A DNA stretch of 61,650 nt from Aureobasidium sp. EXF-3400 (taxonomy: Eukaryota > Ascomycota > Dothideomycetes > Dothideales > Saccotheciaceae): the NCBI GenBank assembly GCA_024195585.1, contig SWBL01000312.1:1-61650 (forward strand), written 5' to 3'. Below the pieces are notes generated by a model that was not told the origin of the DNA, ran no database searches, and saw only the letters and a program-made list of their open reading frames with translations. Of the stretch, positions 31,453 to 42,645 are shown one piece after another. Made by a program: the position numbers and the translations under genes. The stretch's first letter is position 1. Each line of letters opens with the position of its first letter.

Positions 31453-33480
31453 ATGTCGGACGAACCCCGCAAACGATCTCGTTTCGATCAGACCGAGTCT
31501 GATGCGCGCCCCTCCCGCTTCGACCGTCGCTCGCGCTCGCCCAAGAACAGAAACTCGGAGCCCCGCCAACGTACTCGCAGTCCCGTCTCTGCCACGAACA
31601 GTCCTGCCCCGAGAGATCCTGCTGCTGCTGCAGCTGCTGCCGCCGCCAAGATCAATGCACAAATCCAGGCTCGCAAGGGTGTCCAGCACGTCGACGTTCC
31701 ACCAATCCGTTCTGTACGCCGACACAACTCCTTTCCCTACACCCACCCTCTTCCAGTGCTGACTCGTCATGCGCAGACCGAAAGTCCTTCCGGTGCTGGA
31801 AACCAGTCTCCCGGCGCCGCTGGCTTGAACGCCGACATCTACACCCAAGATGGTGATTTCATCCGCGACATCGAGGTCAACGATCTGCGCAACCGCTACA
31901 CCCTCACCAAGGGCTCTACTCAGAAAATGGTAAATCTCCACCGTTGCGTCCCGCTGATGCTGCAGCTGCTTCCACTTCTTTCCCCTTCTCCAAAGAGAGC
32001 CTGTTTTGGTCACGACCATTTTGAAACCTCAGATTGCTCACTTCTAGCCCAACAGCCTCGCGGCACCCCCGTTTTGCAAATGCTGACCTCGAGTGTGTGA
32101 CATCTAGATCAAAGAAAAGACTGGCGCCGGTATGCACCATCCCTATACACTGACGATTTGTTCACAAGGCTTATTTGTCCAAAAGATGTTACCACTAGAG
32201 GAAGCTATTATCCCGACAAGGCCATGGCCACCGCTGCCGTGAGTTTCATCAGCTGCTGGGACCTACTCGATATCACTGACCACCTATAGAACCCTCCCCT
32301 TTACCTTCACGTTACCAGCACCACTAGAGATGGTCTCGAAAAGGCTGTCGCTGAGATTGACGAGCTTATGAAGCAGGACCTACCTAACCTTGTAGATGAA
32401 AGACGCTTCCGCCGCAGAGAACCAGAGCAGGTCGAAAGAGATTCCATGGGTCGTGTAAGTTGTCCTCTGAGCTAGCTCGTCTCTGTTCATGTCTGACCTG
32501 TCCCAATAGCGCAAGTGGCCCGAGGAGAAGATTCCCGTGGACCTCGAGCCTATCGTTGGCTTCAACCTCCGTGCTCAAGTTGTAGGTCAAGGTGGTTCTT
32601 ATGTCAAACACATCCAGCAGGAAACTCGATGCCGTGTCCAGATCAAGGGCCGTGGATCTGGCTTCATGGAGCACGACACTGGAGCCGAAAGCGATGAATC
32701 TATGTATCTGCACGTTGCGTAAGTTCTCGTCTACTAACCTGCTTGATGCAAGAACTGACCTGTCACAGCGGTCCTGACCCCAACGAGGTTCTACGTGCCA
32801 AAGAGCTCTGTCTCGATCTCTTGGCCAATGTCCGCACTCAGTACGAACAGTTCAAAGAGCGCGGTCCTCGTGGAGGCCGAGGTCCAGGTAATGGAGGCGA
32901 TGATTATGGCGATCGTCGTGGCGGCTATGGAGACCGCGGCTACGGAGGAGATCGTGATCGCAACAGCAGCTACGGCGGCGGTTACGGGGGTGGAAGAGAT
33001 AGTGGTAGAGACGGATCACACGGTGGAGCAAGTTACAACGGAGGTTATCAAGGCGCTGCTTCGCCTGCCACCGCACACAACGGAGCTGCAGCCATGAGTC
33101 CCGGCGCCGCAGCTACGCCCGACTACGCTCAAGCATATGCTCAGTACTACCAACAGAACGGGGCCGATCCTTATGCCGCCTAGTAAGTTGGACGATTTTC
33201 ATCGGTTCAATAACATCAAGCTGACTTTCGAAGTGGCGGGTATGAAGCATACACAAGAATGTACTGGCAGTACTATCAGCAACAGCAGGCCGGCGGAGTC
33301 CCAGGCGCAGAACAGGCTTCTGAATACGACAACAGCGCCGCTCCTCCACCCCCATCAGACGATGCGCCCCCTCCACCCCCCGGTGCCAGTAGTGGCTACA
33401 ATTCTGTAAGTTCGGCGATTGTCATCATTTCAATAACATCAAGCTGACTTTTGAAGGTGCCACCCCCTCCTGGCATGTGA
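31453..33480 (+). CDS. KH-domain RNA-binding protein, KHDC4/BLOM7 family
   Basis: Nine exons: 31453-31713, 31777-31929, 32108-32129, 32186-32238, 32290-32454, 32510-32718, 32769-33182, 33234-33405 and 33457-33480, giving 490 residues. The N-terminus is RS-rich (RPSRFDRRSRSPKNR) with an alanine run encoded near 31621. A divergent first KH unit (TLTKGSTQKM-IKEKTGADVTTRGSYY) is followed by a second KH domain (VGFNLRAQVVGQGGSYVKHIQQETRCRVQIKGRGSGF) at about 232-300. A G/R/Y-rich tail and a proline-rich end (PPPPSDDAPPPPPG, finishing PPPPGM) follow. Human KHDC4 associates with the spliceosome and is involved in splicing, so a splicing-related nuclear role is likely. The first intron is 63 nt, stop-free and in frame, so its splicing is less certain. 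The last two introns are near-identical copies. Confidence 0.85.
33183..33456 (+). repeat. Pair of near-identical neighbouring introns in the KH gene
   Basis: Introns 33183-33233 and 33406-33456 are each 51 nt and match at 45 of 51 positions by direct comparison. They share the GTAAGTT donor, the central block ttcaataacatcaagctgac with a CTGAC branch-site-like element, and an AAG acceptor. The 172-nt exon between them and the outer exon flanks show no matching similarity, so the copy covers the intron itself. Confidence 0.9.
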
Positions 33481-35252
33481 TGACTCTTGCATACCGAATC
33501 CTGAGAGGGAAATGGATCACAGCCAACCAGTCGCATTGAGTAGAGGAAACTGGGTCATTGAGCATTGGGCAGATCGCATCAAGTACCAAGCGAACCGCGG
33601 CTCAACAACTGTTGTATAAACGACAGTGAATGTACCCTATTCACGTTACAAATCAAAAAGCACAAAGTAACTGCCCCAAGTATTCTCTCCGCACTTGTGT
33701 TTGACTACCCCGCGCTGTGTGGGACAGGAGGGTGGGTTAATATATTGCATTTTCTGCGTCTCCAGCGCCACCTGAGCACTACTATAGAGCCCGTGCACTT
33801 GAAGAGGATGTCGGCCTGCACACCATTCGTGATTGTGCTGAATTGATCTGACTGAAAATGGCGAGGAGCATTCGAGATTACTACATTCGTGAGGCAGAAG
33901 CGACTAGAAGCGAGTATTGAACTTTTGGTGGGTGCCTGCTCGTACAGGAGAGCTGTCTTGTCGAGCCCGTTCGAGCATTTACAAGCCATCGCGAAGTGAC
34001 CGAGGCCACAGGTATACCGACTTGGCAGGTCAGACTTCCAAAAGCCACAGATACTCCTCAGGATGGCGCAGACACAAGCCCTGTCAAGCAAAGCATCGTA
34101 TCTCCATGTAAGCCTTGAACTGGCAATATCCCAACGACATCTCATCGGAGTGAATGTTATGGCAGCAGCCAGGTTGAGGCTATGAAAAGGATGAGAGAGG
34201 CCGCGACGATCGACAAAAGGGAGAAGAGACAAGGCCAACAAAAGTTCAACCGCAGGTTGCAGTCTGCAGCAGCGGTACCTTACGACGTTGATGCATTGAT
34301 CCGCGTCAAGGGTCGGCCCTCTCGTCCACAGCCACAAGCGAGAAGCCAATGAACGCAAGAGGTCGTGTGAGTGTTGGGCTGCCGTCAAAGCCAAATACCA
34401 ACATGGAAATTCTCCCCGCTACTTGTTAGGGACAGAATAGCAGAGCACAGACTTGAGCGGAGGAACAAGTGGCAGCCTTCAAGTGAACACACGGCATGAA
34501 CTCAACGAAGGTACCTGGGAGATGGTACCGACCAAATGCAATGCGAGATTGTGTACTTTGCAGTAGGAAGGCAGGAGGAAGGAGCCCTGCAGATTCGGAA
34601 GGAACAAGCGTGTGCTTGCTTGGCAAGGACAAATGTAGAGTCAACAGTACGAGCCAAACAGGATTGGTGGTGAAGAGGAGGGAGCGCCGATATTCCAAGA
34701 GTGATAACGAACGCCAGTGAACATGTATGTCTTGCGGGTAGAACGGTGCTTACAGACAATACAGATTAGGGCGCATGGACGTTTGGCGAGGTTAGGCCAG
34801 TCGACGATTGGATTGGATTATTGGGCTGGTTTTGGCGGGAGCTTCTCAACGGGCAAAAGCGAGTTCGGACCACTTCACGATCGTCATTTGGCAGGCGCGC
34901 CCACCACCAACTGCCCTCCCGCATGCCTTCTTGAATTCTGCGAACTTTTGCTAACATGGCCTGATGCACACTCACGCGATCACTTGAGAGCTTTTGTCCC
35001 GTCGTCGAGTCCGCGCGCACATTGGATCGCTATATGCTCTTACGCAACAAAAGCTCGCATGAGCACCTTCCCGGCTCTCACGACTGACTTCGACATGATC
35101 CGCCCTCGCCAGTCATAGCATTTCCCGTCTTCAGCGACTCGTCCGACTCTTTCGGTTCAGCAAGCGCGCAATCTTGGCTCGCCCGTCGCTCTCTGTCCAC
35201 CACGTCGACCGTAGACATCCGGTCGCTGGCCAAACGCGTGCGATACAAGGTC
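33481..35252. other. Long upstream region of the CaMKK gene (1.8 kb)
   Basis: No reliable coding gene is seen. The region holds the 3' UTR of the KH gene and probably a long promoter and leader for the kinase gene. A 19-codon upstream open frame with its own ATG lies at 35059-35118. A frame continuous with the kinase is open from 35088 onward without an ATG. Confidence 0.45.
35059..35118 (+). promoter_or_regulatory. Upstream open reading frame before the CaMKK gene
   Basis: ATG at 35059 and TAG at 35116 enclose 19 codons in a frame different from the kinase, ending 134 nt before the kinase ATG. If the transcript starts upstream of it, ribosomes would meet this ATG first, which could lower or condition kinase translation. 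There is no proof that it is in the mRNA. Confidence 0.35.
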
Positions 35253-38200
35253 ATGGATCAGAACACCCCGAGCCCGAGCGATCAGGATGACTCCGACAAT
35301 ACACCCCGATCAGAGCTCCCTTCTGTCGCAGTCACACCTACACCTGCGCGTGACGACTCACGGCGCACCTCCGGAGACGACTACTTCACTCTAAAGCCTA
35401 CGATGAATCGAAACTCGCTTCTATCCCCCGCAGCTCCCGGCCTCCGCCGTACAACCACCTACCCAGACACTCCCAACAGGCCTGTTGTCCAGAGGGATCT
35501 CTCTAATGCCTCGGTTGCTAGTGTCGAAAGTAATCTGAGCACCGTCACTGTCAAGGCCTCTGACTCGGGTCACGAGTCATCCAGCACGGCAACATCACCT
35601 CTCTATACCCGGCCAAAATACCCTAATCAGGCATTTTCTGCCCTACAACAACAACGATACCCACCACCGCACCTTCCCCCAACTCTGCGCACCAAAACAC
35701 ACCATCCCGCCCAGCCCGGAGACTTTCGTCAAGCAATAAACGCATTGCATAAGACCGGTGCTAGGACTGCCGATAATACTCCAGCTGTAACACCCGGCTT
35801 GTTCACACCCAGCGTGCCTCCTGAGCAATCGAATCTGGGCCCAGATGAACATGGATTCTACGCGAGTCCTTTTTTGCATTTCACCCACCGTCAAGCACCC
35901 AAAGAGACCCATATCGCTGATGTTGATATTGATCCCATCTCTGGAAGAAAACTCATCAACAACTACGAAATCATTGACGAACTTGGCAGAGGCACCCATG
36001 GCAAGGTCAAGCTTGGTCGCAATCTTGCCACGAACGAGTATGTTGCAATCAAAATTGTAGAACGTTACTCCAAAAAGCGTCGACTCGGCAAATTAGGCAA
36101 CGCTGAAGACAAAGTCAAGAAGGAGGTCGCTATTCTGAAGAAAGCTCGGCACCCAAACATTGTCGCTCTGCTGGAGGTTATTGATGATCCTGCTCGCAAA
36201 AAGGTCTACATTGTGTTGGAACGCGTCGAGCTTGGTGAAATCGTATGGCGTGCGAGCGCTCCCAAGGAAATCGCCTTGGTTGAATGCCGTCGTTATATCA
36301 GAGAGTCAAGCGGCGTCTTTGATGACGAGGAGGCAGAGGCTGAAGACCGTGCTATTCTCGATGAAGCTAAAACGCGGCGCCTCAAACAGCAAAGACGTAC
36401 CTTGAGGAAGCTGCGCCGACAAAGAATGGCTGGAAGCACTGGACCGGGAGCATGGAGTTTCGAATTTGGCGGTGACACCGATGAAGACGATTCGGATGCA
36501 GATCATGCGTCGAGGATCTCGACCTCGACAACTGAGAAGAGTGCGGATCAAGTAGGCGTTGATAGTCGTCAACTATCAGCTGTACTCGCTCAGTTCTCGA
36601 TGGGAGAGAGTGATGGAGCTGACCCCGGCACCCCTGTCACCTCAGTCGATCGCCCTGCCTTCTGGCCAGAACCCAGTCCAGTGAAACTCCTTGAAGGAAC
36701 CATGTACGGCTCTTACGAAGAAGAAGAAGCCGACAAAGAATTGAACCGTGCGCCGAGTCTGGATAGTAGCGTGCGCTCTTTCGGTGCTCAGGATCTTCGT
36801 CATCCGGAGGAGAGGAAATACTGGGACGCTTCCGGAGCACAGATTCTTGACGCCGACTTTCATCCTGATCTACAATTCGTGCCTTGTATGTCCATGAATG
36901 CTGCTCGGGTGGCTTTCAGAGACACTGTCCTAGGTCTACAGTATCTCCATTACCAAGGCATCATTCACAGGGACATCAAGCCTCCCAATCTCTTACAAAC
37001 AGCTGATCACCGGACAAAGATCTCAGATTTTGGCGTTTCATATCTTGGCCGTCCAATCAACGATGACCAAGTCCCGGAGAACCTTTCGGAATCTGATATG
37101 CAAGACTTCGACGAGGCCAAAGAGCTCGCAAAGACTGTAGGCACTGCAGCCTTCTATGCCCCCGAGCTATGTTACACGGATGGAACTACCGAGACCCCTC
37201 CGGTGGGCCCTGCAATCGATGTATGGGCCCTCGGCATTACTCTATTCTGCATGCTGTTTGGCCGCACCCCTTTTGTCGATAACGAGTTCGTCGTCATGAG
37301 GCGTATCGCTGACGAAGAGATTTACGTCCCCAAGAGGCGCCTGCGACCAGTTGACCCGCGCCCTAAGTCTCGACCATCTTCCCATGGTCGCTACTTCCCA
37401 CCTGCGGCTTCGGGAAAGAGGTCTGAATACGATCTAGCATACGAAGAACTGGATGATCTACTCCTCGACTTGTTCCGCAGGCTACTACAGAAAGATCCTG
37501 CCAAACGCATTACCCTAGAAGAAGTTCGGCACCATCCCTGGGTGGTTCAGGACATCTCCAACAAGAACCTTTGGCTTGACGAGACAGATGCTTCGAGACA
37601 ATCGCATGGCAAGAAGATCCAGGTTTCCAAAGAAGAACTACAAGATGCTGTTGTTCCTGTCAAGTTGGTTGAAAGAATTCGCTCGGGTGTCAAGAAAACT
37701 ATAGGGGGTTTGATGAGTGGCCTAGGTCGCGCAAGCTCGACTCGGACAAGAACGCCGTCAATGTCGGGAGCTCACCCCTTGTCTTCGAGCTCCTCGAGCA
37801 GTGCGATCAGCCAAGAGGGACGAAGGAACAGCTTGCGAGGAGATGAGAGTATATTCTCTGCCCTGAAAGCTTCTCGTGAGCACGAACACCCTCTGGCGCA
37901 AAGTGTAACTGTCAGCCCAGAGCAAGGTCCCAATCGGGATGCATACTTTTCGAGTCTTAGTACGCCAACCGGAGCAACTGACTATCCAAGCCAAGGCGAC
38001 AGGTCGAGATCGATCATGTCAACAACCACGTCAGTCCGAACCATCAAGCCTTCCGATATGCTTCGACCACAGATTACACCTGAATCACCGCCCACGTCTC
38101 CTGGGCTGACTCCATCGTCCTTCGACACCGTCGCTAATATTAGCGGTCTTTTGAGTGGCGCTGGTCGACGCATCCTGAAGAGCGTGAGAGATCGTAGTAC

Positions 38201-39305
38201 CGCAGGTCGGAGCACAGACGGATTGGAGAGATCGGCTAGTAGGGCACCGTCCGAATCGAGTGATACCCACGCAGATCCCAGCGTTGCTGTCAGTACGACA
38301 CAAGCGTCCGGTCACTTGGATCTTCCGGAAGTGCTCAAAAGTATTGTGAGCAGTGCGTCGAGTCCGATTGTCTCACGGTCGCAATCGAGGGCAGCGCCGG
38401 AGCGCCGAGATACTGCGATTCGCCCAAACACAACACTGTCCCGGCAAGTGTCTACCTCATCATTCGAGGCACGTCGGCGTCTAGAGCTCGATTCGACGTG
38501 GGACCCTAACGACCCAGATCACCTTCCTAATGAATCGACAGGAGATGAATTCCGCAGAGCCGAAGACGAATGGCTCCGACGCAGCACACGGGAATCATCT
38601 CACGAAACAAGCATGTTCCACCCCAGTGGAGCTACAACTGAGATTCATGAATCTTGTCCACCCAGCCCGGACGATGAGTTGAATGTTCATGACTACACAA
38701 GTGAAGACGACGAAGATGATGACGACGATGATGAGGATGAATTGGTGATTGGGGGATCAAGGTCCGATCCGCGTCGTCGCAGTGCATATATGCTCGAGTC
38801 CCACCCTACAAGCCCAACAAGCCACGTTTCAAGGATGCAACCGCTCATAACACCGAGCTCTTCAGAGGACCGCTTTCCTCCAAACACACCCATGTCAAAC
38901 TCGAACCCTTCGATTCCCTCCCTGACCACCATAGACTCGGAAGCTCCACAAGAAAAGATGGATGACGAGCAAGGCGAGCCGCTTGCTTCCAACGAGGCAA
39001 CGTTCACGCCTTGTGTTCCTGTGCTTGAAGAAGATATATACTCGGGCGACAATGTCTTCGAGAGCGATGATGATGATGATGATTATGAAGACTCATCTGA
39101 TGATGACGGTGGTCTTCAGATGATACGACGACGTTCGGCACCGCACACACCCAGCGGCGGTCGAGGACTTGGTGTCAGCAGCACATCGTATTTCCCACAC
39201 GGTTCGAGACGTGGAACTGGATCTTCGGCGTTTTCTAAGAAGTCGTCGAGGAGCGGCAGCAACAACACGATGAAAAAGATACACAGCCACGATGAGAGCG
39301 ACTAA
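35253..39305 (+). CDS. Calcium/calmodulin-dependent protein kinase kinase (Ssp1/CmkC type)
   Basis: One very long exon; from the first ATG (35253) it encodes 1,350 residues. The kinase domain starts at about 236 (NYEIIDELGRGTHGKVKL). The ATP-binding lysine is in YVAIKIVERYSKKRR (about 267), HRDIKPPNLL is at about 571, DFGVSY at about 591, APELCY near 636, and the domain ends at HHPWVV near 761. The lysine/arginine-rich stretch after the VAIK strand and the HRDIKPxN and FGVSYxG motifs are typical of CaMKK/LKB1-like kinases that activate AMPK (Snf1) and CaMK. An insertion of about 210 acidic and basic residues separates hinge and C-lobe (about 330-540). The C-terminal about 580 residues are disordered, Ser-rich, with several Asp/Glu runs. 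Length is about twice that of the yeast relatives. The N-terminal start is uncertain. Confidence 0.88.
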   Translation: MDQNTPSPSDQDDSDNTPRSELPSVAVTPTPARDDSRRTSGDDYFTLKPTMNRNSLLSPAAPGLRRTTTYPDTPNRPVVQRDLSNASVASVESNLSTVTVKASDSGHESSSTATSPLYTRPKYPNQAFSALQQQRYPPPHLPPTLRTKTHHPAQPGDFRQAINALHKTGARTADNTPAVTPGLFTPSVPPEQSNLGPDEHGFYASPFLHFTHRQAPKETHIADVDIDPISGRKLINNYEIIDELGRGTHGKVKLGRNLATNEYVAIKIVERYSKKRRLGKLGNAEDKVKKEVAILKKARHPNIVALLEVIDDPARKKVYIVLERVELGEIVWRASAPKEIALVECRRYIRESSGVFDDEEAEAEDRAILDEAKTRRLKQQRRTLRKLRRQRMAGSTGPGAWSFEFGGDTDEDDSDADHASRISTSTTEKSADQVGVDSRQLSAVLAQFSMGESDGADPGTPVTSVDRPAFWPEPSPVKLLEGTMYGSYEEEEADKELNRAPSLDSSVRSFGAQDLRHPEERKYWDASGAQILDADFHPDLQFVPCMSMNAARVAFRDTVLGLQYLHYQGIIHRDIKPPNLLQTADHRTKISDFGVSYLGRPINDDQVPENLSESDMQDFDEAKELAKTVGTAAFYAPELCYTDGTTETPPVGPAIDVWALGITLFCMLFGRTPFVDNEFVVMRRIADEEIYVPKRRLRPVDPRPKSRPSSHGRYFPPAASGKRSEYDLAYEELDDLLLDLFRRLLQKDPAKRITLEEVRHHPWVVQDISNKNLWLDETDASRQSHGKKIQVSKEELQDAVVPVKLVERIRSGVKKTIGGLMSGLGRASSTRTRTPSMSGAHPLSSSSSSSAISQEGRRNSLRGDESIFSALKASREHEHPLAQSVTVSPEQGPNRDAYFSSLSTPTGATDYPSQGDRSRSIMSTTTSVRTIKPSDMLRPQITPESPPTSPGLTPSSFDTVANISGLLSGAGRRILKSVRDRSTAGRSTDGLERSASRAPSESSDTHADPSVAVSTTQASGHLDLPEVLKSIVSSASSPIVSRSQSRAAPERRDTAIRPNTTLSRQVSTSSFEARRRLELDSTWDPNDPDHLPNESTGDEFRRAEDEWLRRSTRESSHETSMFHPSGATTEIHESCPPSPDDELNVHDYTSEDDEDDDDDDEDELVIGGSRSDPRRRSAYMLESHPTSPTSHVSRMQPLITPSSSEDRFPPNTPMSNSNPSIPSLTTIDSEAPQEKMDDEQGEPLASNEATFTPCVPVLEEDIYSGDNVFESDDDDDDYEDSSDDDGGLQMIRRRSAPHTPSGGRGLGVSSTSYFPHGSRRGTGSSAFSKKSSRSGSNNTMKKIHSHDESD

Positions 39306-39652
39306 GTTCTGATGTGGTACTAGATCTGCTTTCTCAAATTGAGAAGCTTTGTTATTACTAATTTCTTTTGCAAGCGATGGCGTCGATAGAGGAGTTTTTC
39401 GGGATGAGGGCTGGGCCCTGCGATTACCAATTTTATGTTTACAACGACGGCATTGGATGAGGGCAATCTTCTATCATTATGTTATAGTTATGCGCATGGC
39501 GACTAGAGCCACAGGTCGCAGTGGATGGCGACATGATTTCCTTGTTGAACAGATAGAGCAACCATAGACCAGGCGGTATGCAAGCACGAAAGAAATTCAA
39601 ATTTACAGAGAAACCCAATGGTGAAGAAGGAAATGCAATATGTGGTATCTTA
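39306..39652. other. Spacer between convergent 3' ends (347 bp)
   Basis: It contains the 3' UTRs of the kinase gene and of PSF2 on the other strand. Nothing else is recognised. Confidence 0.5.
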
Positions 39653-40502
39653 TCATAACATGTCATCGTCTTGGTCGTCGATTGAGCTCGCAGCGTAGCC
39701 ATTCTCGGCATCTTCGGCGTCTCTTTCCTTGCGCGTCTGTTCTCTCGAAGCACCGATCTTCCTGCAATGGCTGTTAGCAGAGTATTTGGCGTGTTGCGAT
39801 GGGTAGTCGTATACCTTAGGCCATCAATGACACCAGCAATAAAGGTTCTGGATTCGGCAATCTCAAGGGCACCCACGCCGTTCATTTGCACGCCAGCACC
39901 AGCATCCAAGACCCTTAGACCTTTTCTGAGCTTGGCCATGCGGACCTCTTTGAGATCGCGTAGCAAGCGTCTGACAGCATCGGGTTCCTCGAAATCATCG
40001 GATGCATGTGATAGTAGCATATGGCTCAATTCCAGCCAGTGGTATGGTAAGGCATCTGGTGCAGCGTTCGATGTGCTTGAGGGTAAGAATGGCGATGAGA
40101 CTTCCAGAGCGGTGCGATCGAGATATAGATCCGAAGGTAGAGTCGTGGCTGCAGGCAGCGGAGGGGGTGGGGAGAAGAGGTCCTCGTTGTCGACTTCAAT
40201 GTCGAGGATTGCGGAAAGGGCTTCGGGGTTGAGCCAGGGTGGGGGCAGGATATTCGCACGACGTTGTCGTTTAAGTAGCAAGGCGAGCCACAGAGGTAGC
40301 GGTGTGGGAAAGGGAGGTGTAAGGGCTTTGGTAGGGCCCTGTTTCGAGAGTCAATGGTTGTACTCGATGTCTTGAACGGACTACTTACACCAAGCAGCTC
40401 GAGGGAATCGAGGCGCTGGCGCGGAATCACCGTCACCATCTCCATCTCGCACAAAAAGGCCACCTCGGCCGGCGTCAGGCCTGGCTTCAGCGGTAACGCC
40501 AT
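39653..40502 (-). CDS. PSF2: GINS complex subunit Psf2
   Basis: Three exons on the minus strand, 40502-40389, 40338-39815 and 39761-39653, encode 248 residues. The N-terminus [21 protein letters not shown] and the joint [18 protein letters not shown] followed by [24 protein letters not shown] are the conserved Psf2 core. The C-terminal part contains [43 protein letters not shown], also diagnostic. The tail after [11 protein letters not shown] is acidic and typical of fungal Psf2. The insert between the two cores ([16 protein letters not shown]) is low complexity. GINS joins Mcm2-7 and Cdc45 in the CMG replicative helicase. The gene diverges from eIF2B-beta. Confidence 0.94.
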
Positions 40503-40856
40503 GTCCAATACATGTATACCGCCCAAATCTACTACCCCTCTAAACAATTATCAAAGTCCCCACCAGACGATCGCGTTCCGACGCGTTGCTGTGTTTCTGG
40601 TCCAAGCGTTTCCAATTACATGTCTTGGCACTCTCATCCATCTCCCGCTCGACTCTTTTTATGATTCAGAGTGAATATCAAATTTTGGACATCCCTTGGG
40701 ATTCAACGCCGCGTTAACGAAACACATCAACTCCAACACTTACTTTGAGTGTTCCGTCTGCCAATCTAAGCCGGAAGAAAGGACCCCTCAACATCTGAGT
40801 CATCCGACTCTCACTTAGCAAATTCTCACACGGCGACGACCTGATCAATAATCAAA
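40503..40856. promoter_or_regulatory. Divergent promoter, PSF2 / eIF2B-beta
   Basis: 354 bp between start codons. I looked for an MluI-type ACGCGT cell-cycle box, expected for a replication gene, and did not find an exact copy; gacgcgttgc at about 40579 is one base short. Confidence 0.35.
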
Positions 40857-42421
40857 ATGTCGACCGCCATGGCTGCTGCCCCTGGGTTGTCCTCGTTTCT
40901 GAAATCTCTCAAACACGCTGATGTTGAGACTTCGATCGAGCATTTCATCTCGTATGTGTTTATATCTATTTCCGTGGTGAAAATGTTCCGTCTGACAATA
41001 TCAAAGGCTTTTGAAGAGACGCCAGATCAGGAATTCTAGACCGTGTGCTATTGCGACTACCCAGCTATTGCTTCGTATCGTTGCTGCTTCAAAGACCAGA
41101 GATGCTGGTTCTCTGATCGAGCGAGTGCGCAAGGTTGGCCAGCGCTTGATTGCTGCCCAGCCTCGTGAGATGGCAGTCGGTAACATTGTGCGCCGTGTCC
41201 TTGGTCTGATCAGAGAAGTCGAGGAAACTGGTCTGGATGCCGGTGCCTTCAGCGAGGCCGAACAGAGCGACGAACCTCATCAGACTCACAACAATTCATT
41301 GCACAGACCTGTCCTGAACTCTCACATCTCAGCCTTCAGCCCACTAAATCACAGCTCTACTGCTCCGAGCACCGCAAATCTGAGGCAAGAGAGCCTTGCC
41401 TCAGCTGATTTCAACGACAGCATGGGAGCTCACAGACCCCCGCTTCTTTCTTCTCACACATCCTACGCCAACGGTCCTCAGGGTACTTCGCTTTTCGGCC
41501 TGCTTTCACACCCAGACGAGTATGAGCCTTCTCCGACACAGACTCCACCAGCAGGTGCCCAATCACCGGTCTCAAAGGGAAGCTTACGCCTAGGAAGCAT
41601 CCCTGAGACAGCACAAACCAAAATGGACGTCAAGGCCGAAGTCATCGATGGGATTAAGGAACTTGTTGATGAACTGGAAATTGTCGACGACCAGATTGCT
41701 GCATCTGCACTTGAACACATTCACGCCAACGAAATCATTCTCACCCATACTTCTTCGCAGACGGTGCAAAAGTTCCTCATCGCAGCAGCTCGCAAGAGAA
41801 AGTTCACCGTTATCCATGCTGAGGCCTATCCTAACGATCACGTCGACACACACGCCACTATCTTGACCGGAGGCAAAAAGGGCGATGATGACGACGAGGA
41901 GGCCGATGAGCGATGGAAGCCTCTGATCTCCATGGGCATCCAAGTCATCATGATCCCTGACTCGGCTGTCTTTGCCCTCATGTCGCGCGTAAATAAGGTC
42001 ATCCTTGCCCCTCACACTGTCCTTGCCAATGGCGGTTTGATCGCTGCCACGGGTGCCCTTACCATCGCCCAAGCTGCAAAGGTGCACCAAACCCCCGTCG
42101 TTGTGGTTAGTGGTGTGTACAAGCTCAGTCCTGTGTACCCCTTTGACATGGAGGAGTTGGTCGAGTACGGTGACCCGGGTAAGGTCATTGATTTCCAGCA
42201 AGGCGATTTGGTGGAAAATGTTGATGTCAACAACCCCATTTACGATTATGTCAGTGCTGACCTTGTGGACTTGTACATCACCAATCTGTAAGTGAACCTC
42301 GTGACATTCTTTTGCAGGATCTTCGTTTTGCTAACTATTCTACAGTGGAGGTCACGCACCCAGTTATCTTTACAGGATCGTCGCGGATCATTACCGTGTA
42401 GACGATATCAACCTCTCGTAA
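40857..42421 (+). CDS. GCD7: Translation initiation factor eIF2B subunit beta
   Basis: Three exons, 40857-40951, 41007-42287 and 42346-42421, encode 483 residues. The N-terminal helical part (SSFLKSLKHADVETSIEHFISLLKRRQI) and CAIATTQLLLRIVAASK are typical. The Rossmann-like regulatory domain contains ILTHTSSQTVQKFLIAAARKR, FTVIHAEAYPNDHVDTHA, VILAPHTVLANGGLIAATGAL and VVVSGVYKLSPVYPFDMEELVEYGDPGKVI, ending GGHAPSYLYRIVADHYRVDD. That ending distinguishes beta from the alpha and delta subunits. A Ser/Pro/His-rich insert of about 110 residues (about 105-215) makes it roughly 100 residues longer than yeast Gcd7. eIF2B recharges eIF2 with GTP and is the target of the integrated stress response. 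The first intron ends in AAG. Confidence 0.94.
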
Positions 42422-42645
42422 GAGTATACCTAGTCAAGACGATACGAATAATCAAAAAAGCATTTCCCCATGGTACTTTTGTCTTCTGGAAAGGTGCATT
42501 TGATATGTCACATGTTAGCAGCTTCCCGCAAGATTATCGGAGTTCCATCACCTGAGCACCTTCCCGCGATTAACTTTACACGCCACCTCTATCTCCCTCA
42601 ACCCTTTATATTCAAAGAATGTTAAGTCCCTTGCACCCAAAAAAA

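Noticed and set aside
31930..32107. Possible C/D-box snoRNA inside the long 178-nt intron of the KH gene
   Set aside because: A CTGATGC and a CTGA are present, but spacing and terminal stem do not fit.
33705..34394. 229-codon minus-strand frame downstream of the KH gene
   Set aside because: It begins with the annotated frame only by chance, is rich in Cys/Trp/Arg, and shows no conserved segment.
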